DNA of 58,611 nt from JBDROX01 sp043809645 (GCA_043809645.1 JBDROX010000028.1:1-58611), one strand, 5' to 3'. Positions 16,162 through 24,111 are shown, counted from the stretch's first letter. A program made the numbers and translations. Notes: generated by a model not told the origin, from the letters alone.

Positions 16162-16572
16162 ATGATGAAGATTTTTCAAAAGGTAAAGAATTTCCTCTGT
16201 CCACATAGGCGCCAGTTCGCCAAGTACTCCATCGTTGGTGTTTCTGGCTTTGTTATTGATCTCGGACTCCTGATTCTCGTCAAAGAGACGTTTTTATTGA
16301 ATCCAACACTTGCTGTAGTTCTGACACAGATTGTTGTTTTGGTTTATAACTTCGTACTCAATAAATTTTGGACCTTTCGAAATAAGGATATTCCGCATAA
16401 ACAGCTTATTCGATATGCTGTTTTGGCGTCATTCAACTATCTCTTGGGAGTCCTTGTGATGTACATTTTCAATGAAATATTTGATTTTGACTACAGACTT
16501 GTTCGGCTTGGAACTGTCATGGCTATGGTTCTTTGGAATTTCTTGCTCTATAAGTATTGGGTCTATAAATAG
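16162..16572 (+). CDS. GtrA-family membrane protein
   Basis: A 136-aa protein with four hydrophobic segments after the GtrA opening motif RQFAKYSIVGVSGFVIDLG; the conserved NFVLNKFWTFRN lies after the second segment and the protein ends NFLLYKYWVYK. GtrA proteins help move polyprenyl-linked sugars across the membrane in O-antigen glucosylation and related surface-glycan pathways. That fits the polysaccharide genes at 20.8-25.6 kb and the DPM1-like enzyme at 98-796. The start is the first of two adjacent ATGs and follows a heptamer leader. Substrate unknown. Confidence 0.85.
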   Translation: MMKIFQKVKNFLCPHRRQFAKYSIVGVSGFVIDLGLLILVKETFLLNPTLAVVLTQIVVLVYNFVLNKFWTFRNKDIPHKQLIRYAVLASFNYLLGVLVMYIFNEIFDFDYRLVRLGTVMAMVLWNFLLYKYWVYK

Positions 16573-16610
16573 TGGTATTTTCTACTTATCCCCATGCCAG
16601 GTCAGTTTCC

Positions 16611-16639
16611 TTGGTTTTTCTCATATTTTTTGCTATAAT
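16611..16639 (+). promoter_or_regulatory. Ribosomal operon promoter P1
   Basis: TTGGTT (16611-16616), a 17-bp spacer and extended TGC-TATAAT (16634-16639). It is the upstream of two tandem promoters before infA. Confidence 0.65.
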
Positions 16640-16679
16640 TAGCACAAATAATTAATATTCATTCTGGTAGTTCAGATTC

Positions 16680-16708
16680 TTGACAAGAAAAAGAGAATCC
16701 TGTAAAAT
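16680..16708 (+). promoter_or_regulatory. Ribosomal operon promoter P2
   Basis: TTGACA (16680-16685), a 17-bp spacer and TAAAAT (16703-16708). Predicted start near 16715, giving a ~21-nt leader to the infA ATG. Confidence 0.75.
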
Positions 16709-16735
16709 GACGCCAGGTTAATTTTTGGTTTAGAA

Positions 16736-16954
16736 ATGGCTAAAAACAAAGACGTATTGGAAGTTCGTGGTACTATCGAGGAACTCCTCCCTGGTGCGAC
16801 GTTCCGTGTTATTCTCGAAAACGAGCACGAAGTCATTGCACATTTGTCTGGAAAGATGCGTATGCATCGAATTAGACTAGGTGTTGGTGACGAAGTGAAG
16901 ATCGAGATGACGCCGTACGATTTGACCAAAGGTCGGATCGTATATCGCTTCTAA
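16736..16954 (+). CDS. infA: Translation initiation factor IF-1
   Basis: A 72-aa S1/OB-fold protein that binds the ribosomal A site during initiation. The sequence is typical: VLEVRGTIEELLPGATFRV, HLSGKMRMHRIRLGVGD and the ending LTKGRIVYRF. Length is exactly that of the family. It heads the ribosomal protein operon behind two tandem promoters and is separated from rpmJ by a structured element. No Shine-Dalgarno sequence precedes the ATG. Confidence 0.97.
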   Translation: MAKNKDVLEVRGTIEELLPGATFRVILENEHEVIAHLSGKMRMHRIRLGVGDEVKIEMTPYDLTKGRIVYRF

Positions 16955-16964
16955 CAATAAAAAG

Positions 16965-17056
16965 AATATCAACCAGTGCGGTGGAGCATCTTCCTGCGAA
17001 AAGGCTGACATGTCATTAGGAAGAGCATTGATATCGCGGCAGTGGTTGGTATTTTT
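16965..17056 (+). promoter_or_regulatory. Two-tier hairpin between infA and rpmJ (candidate attenuator)
   Basis: A long outer stem pairs AATATCAACCAGTGC (16965-16979) with GCAGTGGTTGGTATT (17039-17053) with one mismatch and one wobble; inside it TCTTCCT (16989-16995) pairs with AGGAAGA (17018-17024). The outer stem ends in a T-run (17052-17056), so it can act as an intrinsic terminator. It splits infA from the ribosomal protein genes and could be an autoregulatory site. I recognise no known leader family. Confidence 0.6.
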
Positions 17057-17077
17057 GTTTACTTGAAGACACGCACT

Positions 17078-17215
17078 ATGAAAGTTCAGGCTTCAGTCAA
17101 AAAAAGATGTGAAAATTGTAAACTTGCTCGCAGACGAGGAGTTCTTTATAACATCTGTGAAAACACTAGACATAAGCAACGACAGGGTACAAAACAAAGA
17201 AAGAGGGCTGCATAA
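17078..17215 (+). CDS. rpmJ: Ribosomal protein L36 (bL36), frameshifted in the given sequence
   Basis: The N terminus MKVQASVKKRCENCK and the later RHKQRQG are diagnostic of bL36, with the zinc ligands Cys11, Cys14, Cys27 and the His of RHK. As given, the frame reads NICEKH then TAG, because there are five A at 17160-17164; with four A it continues ENTRHKQRQGTKQRKRAA to a TAA at 17213. So either one base is an error, or the gene needs a +1 shift. Position between infA and rpsM is the standard one. The coordinates cover the repaired 45-aa product. Confidence 0.85.
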   Translation: MKVQASVKKRCENCKLARRRGVLYNICENTRHKQRQGTKQRKRAA

Positions 17216-17250
17216 GCCTTGCACACCATTTCGAATATAAAAAAGTATAT

Positions 17251-17637
17251 ATGAGAGTATCAGGTATTACCCTCCCAAAAGACAAAAGAATCGTTATTGG
17301 ACTGACATATATTTATGGTGTTGGATCAGTGACTGCAAAGAAGATTCTAGACATTGCTAATGTTGAGGAAAGTGTTCGTGTACATGAACTTACACAGGAA
17401 CAGGAAGACAGAATCAGAAATATTGTAGAAAAGCAGCACAAGACAGAGGGCGACCTGAGACGAGAGGTTGGAAGTAATATCAAACGCCTAAAAGATATTA
17501 AATCTTATCGTGGCATAAGACATTCGCGTAAACTTCCATCTAGAGGACAGAGAACCAAAACAAACTCCCGAACTGTCCGTGGTAATGTTCGAAACAAGGC
17601 AACGAGTGGAAAGAAACTAACCGCCCAGAAAACATAA
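17251..17637 (+). CDS. rpsM: Ribosomal protein S13 (uS13)
   Basis: A 128-aa small-subunit head protein that contacts tRNA and the 50S subunit. MRVSGITLPKDKRIVIGLTYIYGVG and the C-terminal RGIRHSRKLPSRGQRTKTNSRT are family hallmarks, followed by the usual basic tail. Length is typical. It lies between rpmJ and rpsK in the conserved order. No Shine-Dalgarno sequence is visible before its ATG. The gap to rpsK contains GGGATTA-GGGATTC, another heptamer-like pair. Confidence 0.97.
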   Translation: MRVSGITLPKDKRIVIGLTYIYGVGSVTAKKILDIANVEESVRVHELTQEQEDRIRNIVEKQHKTEGDLRREVGSNIKRLKDIKSYRGIRHSRKLPSRGQRTKTNSRTVRGNVRNKATSGKKLTAQKT

Positions 17638-17681
17638 GATTTCATGGGATTAGGGATTCTCACTGATAACAATCATTTTGT

Positions 17682-18071
17682 ATGGTAAAAAAAGGAAAAA
17701 GCTCAAAAAAGAAAACAATAAAACCTGTTGGTCATGGGCGTGCTTATATTCAGGCCACCTTCAACAACACGATTGTCACTATTACTGATCAGAACGGAGA
17801 CGTGCTTGGTTGGGCCAGTGCTGGTGTGGTTGGGTTCAAAGGACCAAAGAAAGCAACGCCATATGCTGCAGGACAGGTCGTAAAGAAAGTAGCGGAAGAT
17901 GTTAAGCCATACGCCGTAAAAGAAGTAAGTATTTTCGTCAAAGGTATTGGTGGTGGAAGAGAAGGTGCTATTCGTGCATTCAACAACAATGGAATTCAGG
18001 TTGTTGCTGTCAGAGATGTGACACCAATTCCACACAATGGATGTCGCCCACCAAAGAGACGAAGAGTTTAA
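17682..18071 (+). CDS. rpsK: Ribosomal protein S11 (uS11)
   Basis: A 129-aa platform protein of the 30S subunit. AYIQATFNNTIVTITDQNG, GFKGPKKATPYAA and the C-terminal DVTPIPHNGCRPPKRRRV are conserved family segments. The N terminus is a short basic stretch. It lies in the standard place between rpsM and rpsD. No Shine-Dalgarno sequence is seen. Confidence 0.97.
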   Translation: MVKKGKSSKKKTIKPVGHGRAYIQATFNNTIVTITDQNGDVLGWASAGVVGFKGPKKATPYAAGQVVKKVAEDVKPYAVKEVSIFVKGIGGGREGAIRAFNNNGIQVVAVRDVTPIPHNGCRPPKRRRV

Positions 18072-18095
18072 TCATTACGTACGAACGAAATCATT

Positions 18096-18719
18096 ATGGG
18101 AAGATATATTGGTCCGAAAAATAAAATTGCACGACGTTTTGGGGTAAACCTCTGGCTCAAAACAAATCCTACAAAGGTTGCAAGACGTTTGGCTCAAAAG
18201 CCGGGTGTTCATGGAACCAAGAATATGCGAAGGAATGTTTCTACTTATGGAAAGCAGCTTTTGGAAAAACAAAAAGCAAAGTATGTTTATGGCATAAGGG
18301 AGAAGCAGCTTCGAAGATATGTAGATGAGGCAAGTAGACGTGAAGGTGACTCTGGAACCAATCTTCAACAAATTCTCGAGACAAGATTTGATAATGTCAT
18401 CTACCGAATGGGGTATGCTGTGACGCGTGCTCAGGCTAGACAGTTTGTTAGTCATAATATGTTCCTGGTCAATGGAAAAAAGATGAATATTCCATCACAT
18501 CTTGTAAAGATTGGGGATACTGTTGAACTCAAACAAAATAAACAAAGCAAGACAATCTTTCATGATATTTCTGACCGACTTTCAAAGCAGGATCTACCAT
18601 CTTGGCTCCGCGTAGACAGTGCAAAGAAGTCGGGTGAGGTCACAAGTGTCCCACATGAGAAAGATTTTGATAAAATTTTTGATGTTAAGCTCATTATTGA
18701 GTACTATTCTTCTCGTTAA
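18096..18719 (+). CDS. rpsD: Ribosomal protein S4 (uS4)
   Basis: A 207-aa primary 16S rRNA-binding protein that nucleates 30S assembly. The S4 N-terminal domain is followed by the S4 RNA-binding fold (RFDNVIYRMGYAVTRAQARQFVSHNMFLVNGKKMNIPS). The four-cysteine zinc site of some S4 proteins is absent, so this is the zinc-free form. In many bacteria S4 represses its own operon; the hairpin upstream of rpmJ is a possible site, which is inference only. Confidence 0.97.
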   Translation: MGRYIGPKNKIARRFGVNLWLKTNPTKVARRLAQKPGVHGTKNMRRNVSTYGKQLLEKQKAKYVYGIREKQLRRYVDEASRREGDSGTNLQQILETRFDNVIYRMGYAVTRAQARQFVSHNMFLVNGKKMNIPSHLVKIGDTVELKQNKQSKTIFHDISDRLSKQDLPSWLRVDSAKKSGEVTSVPHEKDFDKIFDVKLIIEYYSSR

Positions 18720-18761
18720 TTCAAAGGAGCCTGTCCCTTTGGGTATCCTCTCTAAACATAC

Positions 18762-19562
18762 ATGTGTATGGAAAATATTATTCTCCCATCAACTATAGAC
18801 TTCCAGGAGACTGACAGCGAGAACGTCGGTCGCATTGAGATCACACCATGTCATCAGGGATATGGGACAACTATTGGCAACGCGCTCAGACGTGTTCTCC
18901 TCTCGTCTCTTCCTGGAGCAGCCGTAGAATCAATCAAGATAGAAGGTGTCCAGCATGAATTTTCTGGTATCGAGGGTGTAGAAGAAGATGTCATTGAGAT
19001 CATTCTAAATCTCAAACAACTTGCAGTCCGATCATATAGTGATGAACCAGTCGTTTTGACACTGACAAAAAAAGGGAAAGGGCCTGTAAAAGCATCTGAC
19101 ATAGAAAAGAATGCAGATGTGGAAGTCATCAATAAAGATCTCGTGATTGCTCATGTATCTGATGATTCCAAAACATTTGAGATGGAACTGACTATTGGAC
19201 AGGGTAGAGGATTTGTTCCAGTGAGCCAGAAAGACACAAAAGGGCTCGATCTTGGAAGAATTGCCATTGATTCTCTTTACACTCCAATCAATGATATTGG
19301 TTACAATGTAGAATCAACTCGTGTTGGTGATGTGACAGACTATGAGAAGCTTGTGCTGACTATTGAAACCAATGGAACACTGACTGCAAAGGAAGCTATT
19401 ATTCAGGCTACACAGATCTTGATGAGTCATTTTTCATTGATTCTCGACTCTGCAGAAGGAAAGAGCCCAGTGTCCACTCTCGATGAAGAGGTGGAAGATA
19501 TAGCTTCTGAGCAAGTTGAAGAAGCAGGAAAAGAACCAAAAGAGGAGAAAGAAGAAGAATAA
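18762..19562 (+). CDS. rpoA: RNA polymerase alpha subunit lacking the C-terminal domain
   Basis: A 266-aa protein. The alpha N-terminal dimerisation domain is complete: GRIEITPCHQGYGTTIGNALRRVLLSSLPG, the insert domain, and the final helical segment ending near residue 235. Instead of the usual linker and helix-hairpin-helix C-terminal domain (about 80 residues) there is a short acidic tail EEVEDIASEQVEEAGKE...EEE. Without alpha-CTD the polymerase could not use UP elements or CTD-contacting activators. ATG 18762 or ATG 18768 could be the start. It lies in the standard operon position before rplQ. Confidence 0.95.
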   Translation: MCMENIILPSTIDFQETDSENVGRIEITPCHQGYGTTIGNALRRVLLSSLPGAAVESIKIEGVQHEFSGIEGVEEDVIEIILNLKQLAVRSYSDEPVVLTLTKKGKGPVKASDIEKNADVEVINKDLVIAHVSDDSKTFEMELTIGQGRGFVPVSQKDTKGLDLGRIAIDSLYTPINDIGYNVESTRVGDVTDYEKLVLTIETNGTLTAKEAIIQATQILMSHFSLILDSAEGKSPVSTLDEEVEDIASEQVEEAGKEPKEEKEEE

Positions 19563-19587
19563 TTGACTAGCGTTTGATAATACGAAT

Positions 19588-19938
19588 ATGCGTCATAAAC
19601 AAAAGAAAAGCACATTAGGGAGAACCAAGGCTCCGCGCGAGGCTCTTATGAGGAGCCTGGCAGAGAGTTTGATTTTGCATGGAAATATCAAAACTACACT
19701 TGCAAAGGCAAAAGCGCTTAGAACATTCATTGAGCCGCTCGTGACCAAGGCAAGAAAGGGTGATCTCACAGCACAAAGAGCTGTCCGAAAGGTGCTCTAT
19801 ACTGATGACGCAATAAATAAATTGATGAAAGAGGTCGGCCCCCAGTATGTAGGTAGGGATGGTGGATACACACGTATTATCAAAATAGGGGCGCGATCGA
19901 ATGATGCGGCTGAAATGGCCCGTATTGAATTCGTCTAA
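19588..19938 (+). CDS. rplQ: Ribosomal protein L17 (bL17)
   Basis: A 116-aa large-subunit protein near the exit tunnel. MRHKQKKSTLGRTKAPREALMRSL and the central TTLAKAKALRTFIEPLVTKA are family signatures, ending with TRIIKIGARSNDAAEMARIEFV. Length is typical. It follows rpoA by 25 bp and is followed 12 bp later by rplM with its unusual start. Confidence 0.97.
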   Translation: MRHKQKKSTLGRTKAPREALMRSLAESLILHGNIKTTLAKAKALRTFIEPLVTKARKGDLTAQRAVRKVLYTDDAINKLMKEVGPQYVGRDGGYTRIIKIGARSNDAAEMARIEFV

Positions 19939-19950
19939 TTATAGAAGTGT

Positions 19951-20313
19951 ATTACACAAGAAATTAAAAGAGAAAAGCACGAAATTGACGCAACAGATAG
20001 GGCTGTTGGTCGTATTGCAACAGAAGTAGCGCTTCTCCTCCGAGGAAAGAATAAACCAACCTTTGAGCCTCACATCGATGCCGGTGATTTTGTTGCAATC
20101 AAGAATATCACAAAGGTGAAGTTTTCTGGAAAGAAGCTTGAGCAAAAAGATTATTTCCATCATACGATGCACCCAGGAGGACTTAGGAGAACACCAATGA
20201 AGAAAGTGTTTCAAAAAGATCCAGGGGAAGTCCTGAGACGAGCCGTATACGGTATGCTTCCAAAGAATAAGCTTCGAGATGAAATGATGAAGCGTCTCAC
20301 TATTAAAGCATAA
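19951..20313 (+). CDS. rplM: Ribosomal protein L13 (uL13) with an ATT start codon
   Basis: A 120-aa large-subunit assembly protein. The frame reads TQEIKREKHEIDATDRAVGR, then LLLRGKNKPTFEPHIDAGDFV, YFHHTMHPGGLRR and RRAVYGMLPKNKLRDEMMKRL, a complete uL13 of the compact type. No ATG, GTG or TTG lies in frame between the in-frame TAG at 19942 and GTG 20116, which is deep inside the protein. The best start is ATT at 19951, which would give MTQEIKREKHEID, matching the usual N terminus. AUU is a known rare start (infC in E. coli), so autoregulation is conceivable. Confidence 0.9.
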   Translation: MTQEIKREKHEIDATDRAVGRIATEVALLLRGKNKPTFEPHIDAGDFVAIKNITKVKFSGKKLEQKDYFHHTMHPGGLRRTPMKKVFQKDPGEVLRRAVYGMLPKNKLRDEMMKRLTIKA

Positions 20314-20328
20314 TTTTAGGATAATGAT

Positions 20329-20733
20329 ATGATAGCAAAAAAAGAACAATCTATGGAGCGTGCCGTAGGGAGAAGAAAGACAGCCATTGCACGCACAAGA
20401 ATTATGCCTGGAAAAGGTGAGATTACTGTCAACGGAAAGGGTCTCAAAGAATTTTTTCCACTCTTTCTTCTACAGCAGAAAGTATTATCACCATTAAAGG
20501 TGACTGGAAGAGAGAATGATATGGATGTGAGTGTAAAAGTTCTTGGTGGTGGTGTCCATGGACAGGCTGATGCTGTGAGACATGGTATCGCCAGGGCACT
20601 TGTGAAGTGGAATGAGGATCTCAAACCAATGCTCAAAGCAGAAGGATATCTCACTCGAGATTCTCGAGCAAAGGAGCGAAAGAAATATGGAAGACGAAAA
20701 GCTCGAAGAGGACATCAGTGGAAGAAACGTTAA
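20329..20733 (+). CDS. rpsI: Ribosomal protein S9 (uS9)
   Basis: A 134-aa 30S head protein whose C-terminal tail reaches the P-site tRNA. AVGRRKTAIARTRIMPGKGEITVNGK, GGGVHGQADAVRHGIARAL and the terminal GRRKARRGHQWKKR are family hallmarks. It follows rplM by 15 bp, as in most bacteria, and ends the operon at a strong terminator. ATG 20329 is taken as the start; ATG 20353 is an alternative. Confidence 0.97.
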   Translation: MIAKKEQSMERAVGRRKTAIARTRIMPGKGEITVNGKGLKEFFPLFLLQQKVLSPLKVTGRENDMDVSVKVLGGGVHGQADAVRHGIARALVKWNEDLKPMLKAEGYLTRDSRAKERKKYGRRKARRGHQWKKR

Positions 20734-20744
20734 AAAAGTCCTTC

Positions 20745-20776
20745 AAACAATCCGCCAATGCGGATTGTTTTTTTTC
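20745..20776 (+). terminator. Terminator of the ribosomal protein operon
   Basis: AAACAATCCGC (20745-20755), a four-base loop and GCGGATTGTTT (20760-20770) followed by TTTTTC. Its 3' arm also supplies the -35 element of the next promoter. Confidence 0.9.
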
Positions 20777-20793
20777 TATGTTTAGCGTAAAAT
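20765..20793 (+). promoter_or_regulatory. Flippase gene promoter overlapping the terminator (leaderless)
   Basis: TTGTTT (20765-20770), a 17-bp spacer and TAAAAT (20788-20793). The expected start is 2-3 nt before ATG 20803. The -35 hexamer is the descending arm of the upstream terminator. Confidence 0.5.
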
Positions 20794-20802
20794 AGGATTG
20801 TT

Positions 20803-22233
20803 ATGAGCAGATCGATTGCAAAAAATGCAGCATTTCTTACAGCTGCCTCAGTAGGACAAAAGATAATATCTTTTGTTTATTTTACTGTCATTGCAAGGAA
20901 TATTGGTGTAGAGGGTACTGGAAAGTACTTTTTTGCTCTAAGCTTCACAACTGTCTTCGTCATCTTCATAGATCTAGGATTTAGTCGTGTACTCATCCGT
21001 GAGGCAGCAAAGGCAAGGGATAAACTCCAGCTCTATTTCTCAACAGTCATCAGTGTGAAGATCCTTCTCGGCTTATTGACCTATATTGCTGCAGTAGTGT
21101 CTATTAATTTGCTCGGGTATCCTACAGAGACGAAGCATCTTGTTTACGTTTCTGCTATTACCATGTTGTTCGACTCTCTTCATTTGACTATCTATGCCAC
21201 ACTTCAGGCGATGGGTGACTTGAAGTGGGAGGCAGGAGGTATCATTGGATCACAGCTACTCACACTCATTTTGGGTACAATATTTCTTTTTCTTGGTTTT
21301 CCGCTTATCTTCCTTATTGTTGCATTCACCATACCAAGTTTTTTGAATGCTTCATACGCAGCTATTGTCGTTTGGAAGAAATACGGCATAAAACTCATTC
21401 CAAAATTCCATAAACCAACATTTATGTATGTTGGGAAGATTGCCATTCCTTTTGCTATTGCTGCCGTGTTCGCACGTCTCTACTCATACGCAGATTCACT
21501 TATACTTTCGAAAATTGCAGGAGATGTGGCAGTAGGGCTATACAGTATCCCATACAAGATTACATTTGCATTCCAATTTATCCCACTTGGGCTCCTGGCA
21601 GCGCTCTACCCGAGATTTAGTGAATACTTTGTTCATGACCGGAAGCGTCTTGCTTTTATTTTTGAGCGGGGAATAAAGTATCTCATGATTATCGCATTTC
21701 CGATTGCTATTGGAATTGCAGTCCTGGCAAAGGATATTATCTTTACCATATACACTCCAGAATACGCCAGTTCAGTACTCCCTCTCAGAATTTTAATTGT
21801 GAGTTTGATTTTTTCTTTTGTTGGTTTTCCAATTGGTGGATTTCTTAATGCGTGTAACAAGCAAGTCACACAGACAATTATTGTGGGTATTGTTTTGGTT
21901 GTGAATGTAACACTAAATCTCATCCTTATTCCTAGGATAGATATTGTTGGTGCAGCTATAGCTGCACTGGTTGGGAATTTCCTTTTAACATTCCTTGGAA
22001 TTTTTATCGTACCGAAGGTTACAAAGATATCCTATGAATTTCTTGGAAAAGCACTAATACAAGTAGTCATTTCTGCTGCAGTTATGGGTCTCATGGTTTG
22101 GTTTATCAATGGGCTTGCTCACTTTCTCATCGCTATTCTAGCTGGTGCTGTTGTGTATCCTGTTATGCTATTTGTGACTCGGGCAGTAACAAAAACACAA
22201 CTGCAGGAAGCATATGCTCTAATAAAAAAATAG
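20803..22233 (+). CDS. Polysaccharide flippase (Wzx/MATE-like, oligosaccharide transporter family)
   Basis: A 476-aa membrane protein with about fourteen hydrophobic segments spread along its length and the family opening KNAAFLTAASVGQKIISFVYFTVIARNIGVEGTGKYF in spirit (N-terminal helix then ARNIGVEGTG). It probably moves lipid-linked oligosaccharide across the cytoplasmic membrane. It heads a unit with two glycosyltransferases (gap 1 bp, then an 8-bp overlap). It is distinct from MurJ, which is encoded separately at 46118. Substrate is unknown. Confidence 0.85.
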   Translation: MSRSIAKNAAFLTAASVGQKIISFVYFTVIARNIGVEGTGKYFFALSFTTVFVIFIDLGFSRVLIREAAKARDKLQLYFSTVISVKILLGLLTYIAAVVSINLLGYPTETKHLVYVSAITMLFDSLHLTIYATLQAMGDLKWEAGGIIGSQLLTLILGTIFLFLGFPLIFLIVAFTIPSFLNASYAAIVVWKKYGIKLIPKFHKPTFMYVGKIAIPFAIAAVFARLYSYADSLILSKIAGDVAVGLYSIPYKITFAFQFIPLGLLAALYPRFSEYFVHDRKRLAFIFERGIKYLMIIAFPIAIGIAVLAKDIIFTIYTPEYASSVLPLRILIVSLIFSFVGFPIGGFLNACNKQVTQTIIVGIVLVVNVTLNLILIPRIDIVGAAIAALVGNFLLTFLGIFIVPKVTKISYEFLGKALIQVVISAAVMGLMVWFINGLAHFLIAILAGAVVYPVMLFVTRAVTKTQLQEAYALIKK

Positions 22234-22234
22234 T

Positions 22235-23380
22235 ATGAAAAAAACACTCATTGTCACACTCGAGTTTCCCCCAACTGTTGGGGGAATAGCAACGTATGTC
22301 CATGACATGGCCAATGCTATGGATCCGTCAAAGACCATTGTTTTGACACCAGAACACAAGGAACAAAAGCAGTTTGATGGAAGACAGCGTTACAAAATTT
22401 TGAGAAAAAAATTATTCTCGCCGAAGTTCATTTGGCCACGATGGTGGAAGCTTGTTCGGCACGTCAAGAAAATTGTAAAGCAAGAAGAGATTGAGCTCAT
22501 TATGGTTCATCATGTATTGCCTGCAGGATATGCGGCAATTCTTCGGAAGAAGTTTGGAAAGATTCCTTTCCTTCTCTTCTCACATGGAACAGATCTTGTT
22601 GCTGGTACCGCAACCAAATGGAAGAAGAGAATGGTAACAATGGTTTCTCAGCATGCAGACCAGATTGTATTCAATAGTGAATCCCTCAAGAGAAGATTTC
22701 TCAGAGTGCTTCCTCAGTTTGAGGAGAAATCGCTAGTGCTCTATCCGTGTCCGAATCCATCCTTCCTGCAGTCACCAGACCCAAAAGAGCTTGATGCACT
22801 CAAAGCTCGGTATGCTCTCAAAGGGAAGAATGTTATCCTGTCTGTTTCTAGACTTGCCGAAGGGAAAGGATTTCCACATCTACTGCGTATGATGCCCGAA
22901 GTACTGGAGAAAGCTCCACACACTGTTTGGATGATAGTAGGAGATGGGCCAAAGAAAGATGATCTTATAAAACAAATTCAGGAGATGAATCTTCAGAATG
23001 TCATTCGGTTCATTGGAGAAACACCTCATAAAGATATCAAGAAATATTATTATCTTGCAGACCTCTTCGTTCTCCTCACACATCCTGACGAGGGAAGAGA
23101 AGAAGGTCTTGGTCTTGTCTTCCTCGAAGCAGCGGCCGCAGGTCTTCCTGTAGTTGCTGGGAGAAGTGGTGGTGTGGAAGAGGCTGTGAAAGATAAGGAA
23201 ACAGGACTTGTTGTGGACCTGCGTGCACAAGCAAAAGATATTCCAGCTATGATCTCAGAGCTTCTCAATAACCCAGAAGAGCTTGCAGAAGTGGGAGAGA
23301 GAGCCAAGGATAGAATCAGAAGTGATTTCGTCTGGGAGTATCAGCTCAATAAACTTAAGCCTTGGTTACAGGATGAATAA
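22235..23380 (+). CDS. Family 4 glycosyltransferase
   Basis: A 381-aa GT-B enzyme. The N-terminal EFPPTVGGIATYVHDMA is typical of GT4; the donor-binding C-terminal domain shows SVSRLAEGKGFPHLL, VGDGPKKDDL, FIGETPHKDIKKYY and the EX7E-like segment EGLGLVFLEAAAAGLPVVAG. It probably adds a hexose to a lipid-linked glycan on the cytoplasmic side. It begins 1 bp after the flippase stop and overlaps the next glycosyltransferase start, so the three are cotranscribed. Donor and acceptor cannot be told. Confidence 0.9.
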   Translation: MKKTLIVTLEFPPTVGGIATYVHDMANAMDPSKTIVLTPEHKEQKQFDGRQRYKILRKKLFSPKFIWPRWWKLVRHVKKIVKQEEIELIMVHHVLPAGYAAILRKKFGKIPFLLFSHGTDLVAGTATKWKKRMVTMVSQHADQIVFNSESLKRRFLRVLPQFEEKSLVLYPCPNPSFLQSPDPKELDALKARYALKGKNVILSVSRLAEGKGFPHLLRMMPEVLEKAPHTVWMIVGDGPKKDDLIKQIQEMNLQNVIRFIGETPHKDIKKYYYLADLFVLLTHPDEGREEGLGLVFLEAAAAGLPVVAGRSGGVEEAVKDKETGLVVDLRAQAKDIPAMISELLNNPEELAEVGERAKDRIRSDFVWEYQLNKLKPWLQDE

Positions 23381-24098
23381 TATGCGACCTCTCATCAGTG
23401 TCATTATTCCGGTCTATAATCAGGTAGACAAGTTTAAGCTTGCTTTGCTATCGATCGAGAATCAGACCTATAAGAATATTGAGATTATTGTAATAGACGA
23501 CGGCAGTGAAGAAGAAATTCAAAATTCAAAATTCAAAATTAGTAAAGATATTCCACTTCATCTTTATAGACAAGAAAATAAAGGAGCCCCAGCTGCGAGG
23601 AACAAGGGATTTGAATTATCAAAAGGGGAATACGTCATATTTTGGGATGCAGATATTATTGCATATCCAGAAATGCTGGAGAAGATGTATCTAGCTCTAC
23701 AGCAAGAAAGCCAGGTGAGCTATGCATATTCAGATTTTTATTTTGGAAAGAAGAAGATGAAAGCAGGGGGGTTTGATGGGGAGAGATTGAAAAAAAATAA
23801 TTATATTACAACAGCAAGTCTTATTCATCGTGAGGATGTTGTTCCGTTTGATGAGAATCTAAAACGTTTTCAGGATTGGGATCTGTGGCTCACAATGCTC
23901 GAGCAGGGGAAGAAGGGTGTCCATGTCCCAGAGTTTCTTTTTACAATTATTCCTGGTGGAACCATGAGTTCCTGGCTTCCATCATTCGCATATAAAAAAC
24001 CCTGGAGATGGATTCCAGGGATTGAGAAGAAAGTGGAAAAATATGAGGAGGCAAAGGGAGTAGTCCAGAAAAAACATCATTTAAAAACATCTGCTTAG
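23373..24098 (+). CDS. Family 2 glycosyltransferase with a heptamer-repeat loop
   Basis: A 241-aa GT-A enzyme: ISVIIPVYNQ at the N terminus, IIVIDDGSEE, GAPAARNKGFELSKGEYVIF and the metal-binding WDADI, then QDWDLWLTM. A 21-nt TTCAAAA array (23518-23538) inserts IQNSKFK right after DDGSEEE, in a surface loop. ATG 23373 overlaps the upstream stop codon; ATG 23382 is an alternative. It ends the flippase unit at a bidirectional terminator. Acceptor unknown. Confidence 0.88.
   Translation: MNNMRPLISVIIPVYNQVDKFKLALLSIENQTYKNIEIIVIDDGSEEEIQNSKFKISKDIPLHLYRQENKGAPAARNKGFELSKGEYVIFWDADIIAYPEMLEKMYLALQQESQVSYAYSDFYFGKKKMKAGGFDGERLKKNNYITTASLIHREDVVPFDENLKRFQDWDLWLTMLEQGKKGVHVPEFLFTIIPGGTMSSWLPSFAYKKPWRWIPGIEKKVEKYEEAKGVVQKKHHLKTSA
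23518..23538. repeat. TTCAAAA x3 array inside the GT2 gene
   Basis: Three exact heptamers, identical to the array in mnmA at 12324-12344. The frame is kept here. Encodes IQNSKFK. Confidence 0.9.
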
Positions 24099-24111
24099 GC
24101 GGATGTTTTTT
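24083..24111. terminator. Bidirectional terminator between convergent surface-glycan genes
   Basis: AAAAACATC (24083-24091) and GATGTTTTT (24102-24110) with a GC-containing loop. It overlaps the ends of both convergent genes. Confidence 0.8.
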
